Counted from the stretch's first letter, positions 6,905-15,718 are shown. The stretch: 64,000 bases of DNA from CAVWGP01 sp963754645 (GCA_963754645.1 CAVWGP010000011.1:310001-374000), one strand, 5' to 3'. Numbers and translations are program-made. The notes: a model not told the origin generated them from the letters alone.

Positions 6905-9477
6905 ATTCGCTCGTCCTTGCGCTTCGCCTCGCCCGGCGCGAATTGCGCGGCGGGCTCAAGGGCTTCCGCATCGTGCTCGCCTGCCTCGCGCTCGGCGTCG
7001 CGGCGATCGCGGGCATCGGCTCGGCCTCGCGCGGTATCGAGGACGGCTTGCGCCGCGATGCGCGCTTGCTGCTCGGCGGCGATCTTGTCTTCAGCCTGGT
7101 TCACCGCTCGGCGGGTGGCGCGGAGCTCGCCTGGCTCGCCGAACGCGGCACGGTTTCGACCGTCGCCGATCTGCGCGCCATGGCCTATGTCGAAGCCGGC
7201 AACGGCAACGGGAACGGCAGCGCGCCGGCGCCGGGCAAGGATCGCCTGCTGGTCGAAATCAAAAGCGTCGATCGGCACTATCCGCTCTATGGACTGGCCG
7301 AGGTCGACGACAAGCGCGCCGACGCCGGCGCGATCGCGGCCTTGCTGGCGCCGCGCAACGGCGTGGCCGGCGTGCTGGCCGATCCCCTGCTGCTGGCGCG
7401 GCTCGGCCTCAAAAACGGCGATCGTCTCAAGATCGGCACGATCCGCGTCGAAATTCGCGGCGCGCTGACCCGCGAGCCGGATCGCACAACGCGGCTCTTC
7501 ACGCTCGGTCCCCGCCTGCTCGTCGCCGACGAAACGCTGGCCGCCACCGGCCTCGTGCAGCCCGGAAGCCTGATCTTCTATCAGCACCGGCTGAAGCTGG
7601 CGCGCGCCGGCGACAGCGTTTCGGTCGCGCGCGACGCGCAAGCGGCCTTCCCCGAAGCCGGATGGCGCGTGCGCAATCTCAGCGAAGCGGCGCCCGGGCT
7701 CGAAACCTTCATCCGGCGGCTGACGCTCTATCTCACCTTGGTCGGCCTCACCGCGCTGTTGGTCGGCGGCCTCGGCATTGCCAGCGGCATCAAGGCCTGG
7801 CTCGACGGCCGCACCGGCACCATCGCGACGCTGAAATGCCTGGGCGCGCCGGCGGCGCTGATCTTCCGGCTCTATCTTATCGAGGTCCTGATCCTGGCCG
7901 GAGTCGCGATCGCGATCGGGCTGACGCTCGGCTCGGTCATTCCTTCGCTGCTCGCGGGGCCGCTGGAATCCGTTCTCGGCCTCAGGCTCGACTTCCAGCT
8001 TTATGCCATGCCGCTGACGATGGCGGCGATTTTCGGCGTGCTGACGGTGCTGCTGTTCTCGCTCTGGGCGCTCGGCACGGCGCGCGACGTGGCGCCGGGA
8101 ATTCTGTTCCGCAGCGCCGTGGCGCCGCCCGACGGACATCCGCGGCCGGTTTATTACGTGGCCACGGCGGCCTGCGGCTTGGCGCTCGCCGGCCTCGCCA
8201 TCGCCACGGCGGCCGACCGCATGGTGGCGGTGATTTTCGTCGCCGCTATCCTCGGCGCTTTCTTGCTGTTTCAAGGCGCCGCCGCGCTCGTCGTTCGTTC
8301 GGCGCGCCTCGCATCGAAAGCCGGCGTGCAGCGCGCGACCTTGCGTTTCGCGCTCGCCAATCTGCATCGGCCCGGCACGCCGATCGCGCGCATGATCCTC
8401 TCGCTCGGCCTCGGCGCCACCGTGCTGGTCACGATCGCGCTGATCGAAGCCAATTTCGGCCGCCAATTGCGCGAGCAGATTCCGGCCAAGGCGCCGACAT
8501 TTTTCTTCATCGACATCCTGCCGCAGCAAGTGGCGGATTTCGAAGCCGCGGTCGCTCGCGTGCCGGGCACGAGCGGGCTCGAGCGCACGCCCATGCTGCG
8601 CGGCCGCATCGCGCGCATCAACGGCACGCCGGTGGCCGAGGCCGCGGTGCGCCCGGACGTGCGCTGGGCGCTCGACAGCGAGCGCGGCCTGACCTACTCC
8701 GCGACCATGCCGCCGGGCACGAACGTGACCGAGGGCCAATGGTGGCCGGCGGATTACAGCGGCCCGCCGCTGATTTCCTTCGACGCCAATCTCGCCGCCG
8801 GCATGGGCCTGAAGGTCGGCGACACGCTGACCTTCAACATCCTCGGGCGCGAGATCACGGCGACGATCGCCAATCTCCGCCGCATCCAATGGCAATCGCT
8901 GGCGATCAATTTCACCGTCGTCTTCGCGCCCGGGCCGATCGAGCGCGCGCCGCATACCCATATCGCCAGCGTGCATGTGCCGCCGGCCGGCGAAATCGCG
9001 CTGATGAACGCGGTGACCGATAAATTGCCCAATGTCTCGGCGATCCGCGTGCGTGACGCGCTCGATCAGGCCAGCTCGGTGTTCGACCAGATCGGCTTGG
9101 CGGTGCGCGTCACCGCGGCGGTGACGGTGTTCGCCGGGCTGCTGGTGCTCGCCGGCGCCGTTGCCGCCGGCCATCGCCGCCGCGTCTACGACGCCGTCGT
9201 TTTCAAGGTGCTGGGCGCCACGCGCCGCCGCATTCTCGGCGCCTTCCTGCTGGAATACGGATTGCTCGGCCTCGCGACCGCGCTGCTCGCCGCCCTGTTC
9301 GGTTCGATCATTGCCTGGGCGATCATGACTCAGGCGATGCGCGCGCCCTTCACCTGGCTGGCCGGCACTGCCGGCGCCACGGCGTTTTTCGCCGCCCTCA
9401 CCGCCCTCGCCTTCGGCGCCTTCGCCACCTGGCGCGCCATGAGCCAAAAGGCGGCGCCGCTGCTGAGGAATGAGTAG
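6901..9477 (+). CDS. ABC transporter permease, YbbP type (FtsX-like)
   Basis: An 858-residue inner-membrane permease. Its first helix is RIVLACLALGVAAIAGIGSASR, a large periplasmic domain follows, then two FtsX-like transmembrane blocks (LTLYLTLVGLTALLVGGLGI... and VTAAVTVFAGLLVLAGAVAA...), which is the duplicated layout of YbbP. The start is GTG at 6901, sharing bases with the ATPase stop. Length and architecture match the family (about 800-850 residues). It partners the preceding ATPase in one complex. Confidence 0.93.
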   Translation: MNSLVLALRLARRELRGGLKGFRIVLACLALGVAAIAGIGSASRGIEDGLRRDARLLLGGDLVFSLVHRSAGGAELAWLAERGTVSTVADLRAMAYVEAGNGNGNGSAPAPGKDRLLVEIKSVDRHYPLYGLAEVDDKRADAGAIAALLAPRNGVAGVLADPLLLARLGLKNGDRLKIGTIRVEIRGALTREPDRTTRLFTLGPRLLVADETLAATGLVQPGSLIFYQHRLKLARAGDSVSVARDAQAAFPEAGWRVRNLSEAAPGLETFIRRLTLYLTLVGLTALLVGGLGIASGIKAWLDGRTGTIATLKCLGAPAALIFRLYLIEVLILAGVAIAIGLTLGSVIPSLLAGPLESVLGLRLDFQLYAMPLTMAAIFGVLTVLLFSLWALGTARDVAPGILFRSAVAPPDGHPRPVYYVATAACGLALAGLAIATAADRMVAVIFVAAILGAFLLFQGAAALVVRSARLASKAGVQRATLRFALANLHRPGTPIARMILSLGLGATVLVTIALIEANFGRQLREQIPAKAPTFFFIDILPQQVADFEAAVARVPGTSGLERTPMLRGRIARINGTPVAEAAVRPDVRWALDSERGLTYSATMPPGTNVTEGQWWPADYSGPPLISFDANLAAGMGLKVGDTLTFNILGREITATIANLRRIQWQSLAINFTVVFAPGPIERAPHTHIASVHVPPAGEIALMNAVTDKLPNVSAIRVRDALDQASSVFDQIGLAVRVTAAVTVFAGLLVLAGAVAAGHRRRVYDAVVFKVLGATRRRILGAFLLEYGLLGLATALLAALFGSIIAWAIMTQAMRAPFTWLAGTAGATAFFAALTALAFGAFATWRAMSQKAAPLLRNE

Positions 9478-9904
9478 CGGACGTCAACCCGCCGTGACTC
9501 CACTTTGGAGTTTTCTCTTCGCTAGTATTTTCTTTATCGCCGCCGGCTACGCGATCGTTGTGGGTGACGGCGGTTTCGTATCCGGCCCGCGCCAGATGGT
9601 TTTTGTTTTTGGAAGCTACTGTTGCGGCCCAGATGCCATCGCCGCGCGAAATTTGGCGACCTTGGTCGAGCAATACCAAAGCAAATTTCGCGTAATTATT
9701 CCGATCCGCAAAAAGCCCTGGAAGCAAGCATTGGAAGGCGATTACAATCTTTGCATCGATTTGTCGTTGCTTTCAGGTGCGCAAAGACGGGCATTCGCGA
9801 CGGACGCCGAGCGAGCAGTCGAGCATGCAACAAAAGGCTGGGATGGCCGCCACCAGGGTTGGGTCAAGGTAAAGAGGTATGCTCGTTGCACGAGCGATAT
9901 CTAA
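9470..9904 (+). CDS. Hypothetical single-pass membrane protein
   Basis: A 144-residue frame not recognised. It has an N-terminal hydrophobic helix (LWSFLFASIFFIAAGYAIVV) followed by a soluble part with three Cys residues early on (GSYCCG, YNLC). It starts at an ATG overlapping the permease stop, but the AGGA-like sequence abuts the start codon, so the start is uncertain. Base composition is lower in GC than the neighbours. Its reality as a gene is moderately supported by its length and the membrane segment. Confidence 0.45.
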   Translation: MSSGRQPAVTPLWSFLFASIFFIAAGYAIVVGDGGFVSGPRQMVFVFGSYCCGPDAIAARNLATLVEQYQSKFRVIIPIRKKPWKQALEGDYNLCIDLSLLSGAQRRAFATDAERAVEHATKGWDGRHQGWVKVKRYARCTSDI

Positions 9905-10319
9905 GGTCACGAAATTCGCCGGTTGATCGAATCCAATATTTGAGGCCAACTAACATTAATAGTCATCCCGACCGGAGCGCCGAAGGCGCGCAGCGGCGGG
10001 ATATTGCAATTGCACGCGCAATATCCCTCCGCTGCGCGCCCCGCCAGTGCGGCTCGCTCTGGTCGGGATGACCGCAATATTTTGGGGCATCAATTGTTGG
10101 ACTTGATCCGCTAGTGAACTGGCGGACCGGTTTCGCCATCGCGCTTGTCGCCGCCAAGATGCTAGGCGCCGCCGCTGTTGCAAAGTGAGTAGCGGAGGTC
10201 AGTGACCTTTGTGGCCTCCCCCATCGGATTGGAGGCTGCCGCCACGGCCGCGCGGGCCCGGTTCCGCCGCCAGGGCGGAAACCGGAGCCGCGCGATGCCG
10301 CAATCGATTGGCGTCGGCC
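9905..10319. other. Non-coding stretch with a palindromic repeat and a hairpin
   Basis: No convincing gene is seen. It holds the 111-base palindromic element at 9962-10072, a short dyad AGGTCAGTGACCT at 10196-10208, and a GC hairpin at 10258-10285 (CCGGTTCCGCC ... GGCGGAAACCGG). The hairpin lies just past the end of the minus-strand Roadblock operon and could help end its transcripts, but it has no T-tract. Confidence 0.5.
9962..10072. repeat. Long imperfect palindrome, MITE-like
   Basis: A 111-base element bounded by GTCATCCCGACC and its inverse GGTCGGGATGAC. The inner arms GGCGCGCAGCGGCGGGATATTGC and their near-complement meet around a short AATTGCAC centre. The whole would fold into one long hairpin with a few bulges. 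It has no coding capacity. This looks like a non-autonomous element or an extended intergenic palindrome. Confidence 0.75.
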
Positions 10320-10679
10320 TCAGACCGTCAGCGATTTCTCGACTTCCTGGGTCTTGTGGCGGGCCATGGCGAGATTCGACTTCGCCTTGTCCAGCGCGAT
10401 GTAGATGAACAGGCCGGCCTTGTCGGCGATCGGGCGGATGATGTGATATTGCAGGCCGAGCGTGATCAGAATGTCTTCGATCGAGTCGCGCAGGCCGAGC
10501 GCCTTCATGGTCTTCAATTTGGCGCGCACGACTTCGGTGTTGCCGGCCGCGGCGACATCGAGGTTGAGGCCGGTGCCTTGCTTGCCGAGCACCATGCCCG
10601 AACTCGAATCGACGATGCACACGCCGAGCGCGCCGTCTATTTCCAAAAGCGTACCGAGGCTTTGAGCTACGTTTGCCAT
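10320..10679 (-). CDS. Roadblock/LC7-domain protein 1
   Basis: A 119-residue protein of the Roadblock/LC7 (MglB-like) fold. It shows the beta-strand pattern GALGVCIVDSSSGMVLG, then helix LDVAAAGNTEVVRAK, and the C-terminal strand GLFIYIALDKAKSNLAMARHKT. Such proteins form dimers that regulate small GTPases as GAPs or scaffolds. The ATG at 10679 follows GGAGA and is preferred over the upstream in-frame start. It is the last gene of a minus-strand module with a second Roadblock gene, a GTPase and a winged-helix protein. Confidence 0.85.
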   Translation of the reverse strand: MANVAQSLGTLLEIDGALGVCIVDSSSGMVLGKQGTGLNLDVAAAGNTEVVRAKLKTMKALGLRDSIEDILITLGLQYHIIRPIADKAGLFIYIALDKAKSNLAMARHKTQEVEKSLTV

Positions 10680-10765
10680 TGACCGTCTCCAGCTAGGATA
10701 GTTAGGCGCATCGCCAAGTGGATTGAGATGGGTCGATGCGCGATCCCACCCCTTTCTTCTTTCTT

Positions 10766-11169
10766 CTACGCCGCCACCGCCCGCAACGCCGTTGCGATTT
10801 GGCCGGTACACGTATTTACCGCGAATATCGCGCGGCCCAAGGTTTCCTGCTTGCCGAACAAGGCGCACAGAACCAGGGGTGACCCTCGATCCTGCGCTGC
10901 AGGACGTGACCGTCGTCCGACTCGATGATGATTCGTTCGCACGAATTCAGCTTCGTCTCGCGCGCCACGGCGTCGCCCAGCGCCTGCATCGAGCTCGCGA
11001 GGCTGGCGATCCGGTCGCTCGTGCTGGATTGCCCGTCCATCGAGCTGACCTCGAACCCGTCGTCCGAGACGACGACGGCGATACGCACGGAATTGCTGAA
11101 CGCATTCAGCTCGGCGAGCGCCTCGGCGCATGCCAGCTTGACGGCATTGTTCTTGTGCAACGGGGTCAT
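10766..11169 (-). pseudogene. Roadblock/LC7-domain protein 2, apparent frameshift
   Basis: The reading frame from ATG 11169 encodes a Roadblock-like domain (SVRIAVVVSDDGFEVSSM, then ASLASSMQALGDAVARE). After VLQRRIEGHP it goes out of frame and stops at 10816 after 117 residues. Adding one C to the C4 run (GGGG at 10876-10879 on the plus strand) restores LVLCALFGKQETLGRAIF and continues to a stop at 10766, giving ~134 residues with the expected C-terminal strand and helix. A one-base deletion is therefore likely, either real or a homopolymer sequencing error. Its start overlaps the GTPase stop by four bases (ATGA). Confidence 0.75.
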
Positions 11170-11723
11170 TGGACTGATTCCATCGGTTCGGCGCGCGCTT
11201 CGAGATTGACCAGGAGGGCGCTGAGCAGGACGATGACGTGCTCGCGATTGCGCGCATCGACCGGGAAAACGGGCGCGCTGATCTCCGGATATTCGATCTG
11301 GACGGCGTCGGCGATTTCGCCCGCGCCGGGCATCTCGCGCACGTCGGATCGCGTGACGCCGATGACGATGCCGCCGCGCTGGTGCAGCGATTCGAATTCC
11401 TTGATGAAAGCCAGGGTTTCGCCGATCGGGTCCTGGCCGTCGTTGTTGACCAGCAGGATGAGGCCTAGCGCGCGCTTTTCGAGAATGCGCCACATGAAAT
11501 TGAAGCGCCGCTGGCCGGGCACGCCGTATAGGCGGACTTTATCGACGCCGTCGAGCGTGATCTCGCCGTAGTCGAGCGCGACGGTCGTCGTGTCCTTGTT
11601 GGCGGTCGCGCGGTCGGAATTCGCCGCCTCGGTCGAGATGACGGCGATTTCGCTGAGAGCCTGGATCGCGGTCGTCTTGCCCGCGCCCATCGGGCCCGCA
11701 AATAGGATGACATGTTCCGCCAC
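11166..11723 (-). CDS. MglA/CvnD-like small GTPase
   Basis: A 185-residue P-loop GTPase. G1 is GPMGAGKTT (residues 10-18). A Thr-rich switch follows (KDTTTVALDYGEITL), the G3 region is GVPGQRRF with no Asp at the usual DxxG position, and a T-R-S-D motif stands at G4. The KDTTTVALDYG...VPGQ.RF.FMW pattern closely resembles CvnD GTPases of Streptomyces conservons and MglA-type proteins. The GTG at 11723 gives the family N-terminus; the upstream gene ends 8 bases before. The neighbouring Roadblock proteins are its likely regulators. Confidence 0.88.
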   Translation of the reverse strand: MAEHVILFAGPMGAGKTTAIQALSEIAVISTEAANSDRATANKDTTTVALDYGEITLDGVDKVRLYGVPGQRRFNFMWRILEKRALGLILLVNNDGQDPIGETLAFIKEFESLHQRGGIVIGVTRSDVREMPGAGEIADAVQIEYPEISAPVFPVDARNREHVIVLLSALLVNLEARAEPMESVQ

Positions 11724-11731
11724 GGCCCTGC

Positions 11732-12727
11732 CTACATCCCGAATTTGCTGCGCAATCGGCCCAGCAGGCCGCCGATCCGACTTAGCGCCGGCGCCGGCTC
11801 GCCGCTGCTGGCACCGGCGGCCGGCCGCGCCTTGCGCGGCGCGCCGCTGGCGGCGCTTTCGACCTGCAGCAGCCCTATCAGCGAGAATGCGTTGATGACA
11901 TCGTGCGCCAGCTCCAAGTTGATCCGCAACGCATTGGCCGCCTCGGCCGCGGTCGAGCGGAAATTTCCGAAATTGCAGGCAATTCGCATCTGGACCAGCG
12001 TATAGGGCAGCGCCGTGAAGTTGGGCCAATGCTGGAGTCGATAGCGCGCTTCGGCGTCGAGCCAAGGGGCGAGCTGACCATTGCCCATGCGCAGCCCGAC
12101 GATCCACAACAGCTCCTCGAGCTTGCGGCCTTTCGCGAGCTCGGCGGGGCGTTCATGGCCAGCCGACGAACGCGGGTCGAATTCGATCGTGATATTCTGG
12201 GCGCGCATTTCAGTCAGAGTCATGGACGTGGCGTAGGTGCGCGCTGCGAGATCGATCCACAGCGGGCCGCGCCCAGGGACGGCGACCTTGAGAATGCCGC
12301 GCGAGCCGGCGCGTATGGCGTTCGCGAGATCGAGCCATGGGTTGTCGCCCGCTGCCGGGGCGCTGATTTTGGCGGCAGCGGCCTCGCCGCGCGGCGCGCT
12401 GTCCGAGAGGCTGGCGCGCGACCGGCCGGCTAGCATATTTTCCGCATAGCGGAGCAGCTCGATGAACGGCATGAGCCGCAGCGGCGTCGGCAACATGCGG
12501 GGATCGTTGGTCACCTCGGTTTCGTCGACCAACCGTGCGATGATCCGCCCGCCCGCCATGCTAACGCGACGCTCGACGCCGCATACGAGCACGTCGGCAC
12601 GCTCGTTTTCGGCGATGTTCCAACTGGCTTGGAGGTGCGACGACGCCGAATTCAGCATCGTGCGCACGACCTGTTGGTCGCGATCATCGACACCGGCGAA
12701 TCCGACTGAGTAGCTTGGTCGCCTCAT
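11732..12727 (-). CDS. Roadblock/GTPase-associated protein, C-terminal winged-helix-like domain
   Basis: A 331-residue protein, first gene of the GTPase module. Residues 1-110 have alternating strands and helices (YSVGFAGVDDRDQQVVRTML, then ADVLVCGVERR), suggesting a receiver-like fold without obvious phosphoacceptor conservation. A linker rich in Ala follows. The C-terminal ~170 residues carry LAPWLDAEARYRLQHWPNF and a helix set ending INAFSLIGLLQVE that reads like a winged helix, as seen in proteins next to other bacterial Roadblock/GTPase pairs. ATG 12727 is chosen over an upstream in-frame ATG because it starts the domain. Function inferred: input or output partner of the GTPase. Confidence 0.6.
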   Translation of the reverse strand: MRRPSYSVGFAGVDDRDQQVVRTMLNSASSHLQASWNIAENERADVLVCGVERRVSMAGGRIIARLVDETEVTNDPRMLPTPLRLMPFIELLRYAENMLAGRSRASLSDSAPRGEAAAAKISAPAAGDNPWLDLANAIRAGSRGILKVAVPGRGPLWIDLAARTYATSMTLTEMRAQNITIEFDPRSSAGHERPAELAKGRKLEELLWIVGLRMGNGQLAPWLDAEARYRLQHWPNFTALPYTLVQMRIACNFGNFRSTAAEAANALRINLELAHDVINAFSLIGLLQVESAASGAPRKARPAAGASSGEPAPALSRIGGLLGRLRSKFGM

Positions 12728-13000
12728 GCTCTGGATGAATGAATTCGATTTTGGCGAAGCCTCGCAAAAGAAAGGCTTGGCGGAAAATTTAAATAGGCAA
12801 AACACGCTAATAATTCCCTAGACCATAGTTACCGAAGCGTGTTGAGGGCGAAGTCGAGGCCGAACACAACAGCCTCAGCGCTTCCGTTTCATGCCAAATT
12901 GCAGACCCACCGGGCCTGCTGCCTTCTGGCACTGAAGGTTAACAAAGGAATGGGATTATTGAGGAGCCATGCGGCAAATGGCCGGGGCGGAGAAAGCGGA

Positions 13001-13945
13001 ATGCGAGACCCTATGAGCGGTGTGGCCGAATATGGGACGGCGTTGGGCGAGCCGATCCAACCGGTCGCGGCGCCGATCGCGCCAGCAATGCTCGGCGAGT
13101 GCCCGGTGTGGGATAGCTTGGGCCATGCACTTTACTTTATCGATTGCCGCGCACCGTCGTTGCGGCGCTACGATCCGGCCACGACAGCGACGCGGGAATG
13201 GAAGCTGCCGTCGACCATCGGCAGCTTCGCGCTGGATTTGTCCGGCGGCGCGATCTTGGCTTTGGCGAGCGGGCTTGCCCACCTCGATCTCGCAAGCGGC
13301 GCGCTGACATCCATCGCCCATCCCGAAGCGGATCGTCCCGATCACCGCTTCAACGACGGCGCGGCCGATTCGAATGGTCGGTTCTGGGTCGGGTCGATGC
13401 ACAGCTCCTACCGCGAACCATCGGGAACATTGTGGTGTCTCGAAAGCAACGCCGCGCCGCGCGCCGTCTTCTCGGGTTTGCGTGTGCCCAATGGCTTGGC
13501 GTGGAGCCCGGATGGGCGGCGGTTCTATTTCAACGACTCGCCGCGCGCCATGTTTGTCGCCGACTTCGACGGCCGGTCGGGCGCCGCGGGGCCGCCCTGG
13601 GTGTTCGCCGCCGCCGACGCGGCGCCCGGCTGGCCTGACGGCAGCGCGATCGATTGCGAAGGTTATCTTTGGAACGCACGCTGGGACGGCGGCGGGATCG
13701 CGCGTTTTGCACCCGATGGGCGGCTTGATCGCTTTATCGCCCTGCCGGTTTCGCGGCCGACGAGCTGCGCTTTCGGCGGCCGGACGCTCAGCCAGCTTTA
13801 TGTGACAAGCGCGCGAATCGGCATTGATCCAGCGACATTGGCGCGCGAACCCTTGGCCGGCGCGGTATTTTGTTTCGATACAGGCATCAAGGGAGCCGGC
13901 CAGCCGCGCTATGCCGGCGCAATCGAGCCGCGAAAAACTGATTAA
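13001..13945 (+). CDS. SMP-30/gluconolactonase family lactonase
   Basis: A 314-residue six-bladed beta-propeller hydrolase of the SMP-30/LRE family. The metal-binding residues fall in GECPVWD (Glu), RFNDGAADSNGRFWVG (Asn) and the conserved PNGLAWSPDG, WPDGSAIDCEGYLWNA blade motifs (Asn, Asp). These enzymes open sugar lactones such as gluconolactone or arabinonolactone. The ATG at 13001 follows a purine-rich stretch; another ATG lies at 13013. It is divergent from the GTPase module and has no pathway partners nearby. Confidence 0.88.
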   Translation: MRDPMSGVAEYGTALGEPIQPVAAPIAPAMLGECPVWDSLGHALYFIDCRAPSLRRYDPATTATREWKLPSTIGSFALDLSGGAILALASGLAHLDLASGALTSIAHPEADRPDHRFNDGAADSNGRFWVGSMHSSYREPSGTLWCLESNAAPRAVFSGLRVPNGLAWSPDGRRFYFNDSPRAMFVADFDGRSGAAGPPWVFAAADAAPGWPDGSAIDCEGYLWNARWDGGGIARFAPDGRLDRFIALPVSRPTSCAFGGRTLSQLYVTSARIGIDPATLAREPLAGAVFCFDTGIKGAGQPRYAGAIEPRKTD

Positions 13946-14131
13946 TGAGTTTACGCGCCGCTTCGGGCCGCGATTAACGCATTAATGGCCTTCACAATTT
14001 TTCGTCGCTCCCGGATGATGCGCTGGCAATTCGCCCGACAGAGGCGATGAAAAGGGATTGGCTTTGAATTCCATGCGCTCAGCACCGCCTCCACTCCGCT
14101 CGTTGCCCCGCTTCCGCAACAGCCCTTAGCC

Positions 14132-14881
14132 ATGAATCCGCAACGCAGTTCCGACCCGAACGAGCCAAGAATTTGGCGCAGCCCGCCAACTGTGTCGACG
14201 AGCCGCATCGTGGCGCCGCCGGCGAGCTACCTGCGCGGCAAGAGCCTGATGACTGCGCCGGTGCGCCGCGCCACGCCTGGACGGGCCTTGCCGGCCGATA
14301 TGCCGGTTTCGCCGGCAAAGATCTACCGGCCAGGCGACCCGGCCATTCGCGTCTACAGCGCGGAAGAAATGCCAGCCGCTGACAACGAAGAACTGCTGGG
14401 CGCCATCATCAAGCTCAGCGGCGTTCGCGACGGCGAGCGGGAACACTTGCTGCACGATATCAGCGCCTCGCGGCTGCGTAGTTTCAAGCGGCTGGATGCG
14501 GAAAACGAATCCCTGACTTTTGTTTTCGCCCGGCGCGAAAGCGCGAAAGTCTATCGCGCCGTCCTCGGCAGCCTGCGCTACGTCAACTATGCGCCCCAGC
14601 CTTTGCCCGGTCCACGAGTCGTAACGGTTCAACTCGTCAATCGCCGCGGCGCTGTGCAAGAGGCCGGGCGATTCGAATTTGTCGTGACCGGAGCAGCGGA
14701 GCCGCGGCCGGCGGCGGTCAAACCGCAATCGCGCGCAATGTCGCGCATCGCGATTCTTCGCACCGATGGCGGCTTGATGGGCTTTCTTTCCGATGAGGAA
14801 AATTATTCCGCCTATTGGTGGCCCAGTCCGCTATTGGCGCCGGGCACGCACGCGACCGGCGGCGCGAAGCTCGGCCGTTAG
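14132..14881 (+). CDS. Hypothetical protein with one cadherin-like repeat
   Basis: A 249-residue protein with a Pro/Ser-rich basic N-terminus. In residues ~85-190, the pattern LGSLRYVNYAPQPLPGPRVV followed by TVQLVNRRG resembles one copy of the repeat found in large bacterial adhesins (LxxxxYxNxxxxPxxGxRTVTxxVTDxxG). No signal peptide is evident, and the rest is not recognised. Convergent with the SDR at 14900. The start is uncertain for lack of a clear ribosome-binding site. An antisense frame over the same DNA looks like a shadow. Confidence 0.5.
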   Translation: MNPQRSSDPNEPRIWRSPPTVSTSRIVAPPASYLRGKSLMTAPVRRATPGRALPADMPVSPAKIYRPGDPAIRVYSAEEMPAADNEELLGAIIKLSGVRDGEREHLLHDISASRLRSFKRLDAENESLTFVFARRESAKVYRAVLGSLRYVNYAPQPLPGPRVVTVQLVNRRGAVQEAGRFEFVVTGAAEPRPAAVKPQSRAMSRIAILRTDGGLMGFLSDEENYSAYWWPSPLLAPGTHATGGAKLGR

Positions 14882-14899
14882 CGTTCCCGCGGGTTTTTT

Positions 14900-15718
14900 T
14901 CAATCGAGGAATATATCGGGCAGCGGCCGCTTCGCCGGGTCGTTCGAATATTTCGCGAGATCGCCAACGCCCGCGCGCTTCATCGCGTCTTCGTCGATGA
15001 AAAAATTCCCGGTGCATTGCCGGCTCGGCTGGGTCAGCACCCAGTGCGCGGCGTCGGCCATGATCTCGGGCTTGCGGCTGGCGCCGATATCGATGCCGGG
15101 AATCATTTGCAGCGCCGCGGTCGCGATCAACGTGCGCGGCCACAGCGCGTTCACCGCGATGCCGGCGTCGCGGAACTCCTCGGCCATGCCGAGGACGCAC
15201 ATGCTCATGCCGTATTTCGCCATCGTGTAGGCGACGTGGTTCTTGAACCAGCGCGGGTTCATGTTGAGCGGCGAGGCCAAGGTGAGGATATGCGGGTTCG
15301 CCGCTTTCTTGAGATGCGGGATGCAGGCCTGCGACGACGCGAAAGTGCCGCGCACGTTGACGCCGAACATGAGATCGAAGCGCTTCATGGGCGTTTCCAT
15401 CGTGCCGGTGAGGCTGATCGCGCTGGCGTTGTTGACCAGGATGTCGATGCCGCCGAAGCGCTCGACCGTGGCATCGACGCATTTCAGGATCTGCGCCTCG
15501 TCGCGGATGTCGCATTGCAGCGGCAGCGCCTGCCCGCCTGCCGCCTCGATCTCCTTGGCCGCGCTGTAGATCGTGCCGGGCAGTTTGGCATGCGCCTCGG
15601 TGGATTTCGCGGCGATGACGACATTGGCGCCGTCGCGCGCCGCGCGGATGCCGATGGCAAGGCCGATGCCGCGGCTGCCGCCGGTGATGAACAGGGTTTT
15701 GCCCTTGAGCGATGCCAT
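14900..15718 (-). CDS. SDR oxidoreductase, HSDL2-like
   Basis: A 272-residue SDR with TGGSRGIG near residue 12, NNAS, and the catalytic YTMAK. The LASPLNMNPRWFKNHVAYTM segment and GNFFIDED near the end are characteristic of the hydroxysteroid dehydrogenase-like 2 group, which has no firmly known substrate. The ATG at 15718 follows AAGGGA. It lies 2 bases after the crotonase gene and so is co-transcribed with it, suggesting acyl-CoA or fatty-acid metabolism. Confidence 0.88.
   Translation of the reverse strand: MASLKGKTLFITGGSRGIGLAIGIRAARDGANVVIAAKSTEAHAKLPGTIYSAAKEIEAAGGQALPLQCDIRDEAQILKCVDATVERFGGIDILVNNASAISLTGTMETPMKRFDLMFGVNVRGTFASSQACIPHLKKAANPHILTLASPLNMNPRWFKNHVAYTMAKYGMSMCVLGMAEEFRDAGIAVNALWPRTLIATAALQMIPGIDIGASRKPEIMADAAHWVLTQPSRQCTGNFFIDEDAMKRAGVGDLAKYSNDPAKRPLPDIFLD

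Noticed and set aside
6811..9447. Very long minus-strand open frame (878 codons) opposite the YbbP-type permease
   Set aside because: Composition is Arg/Gly/Ala-rich with no domain pattern; it mirrors the GC-rich permease gene, which has a clear family match.
10162..10620. Frame over the first Roadblock gene's region
   Set aside because: Shadow of the Roadblock gene in another frame.
13951..14208. 85-codon minus-strand frame downstream of the lactonase
   Set aside because: No ribosome-binding site, no motif, weak composition.
14126..14728. Minus-strand frame opposite the cadherin-like protein
   Set aside because: No recognisable pattern; the plus-strand frame has the adhesin-type repeat.
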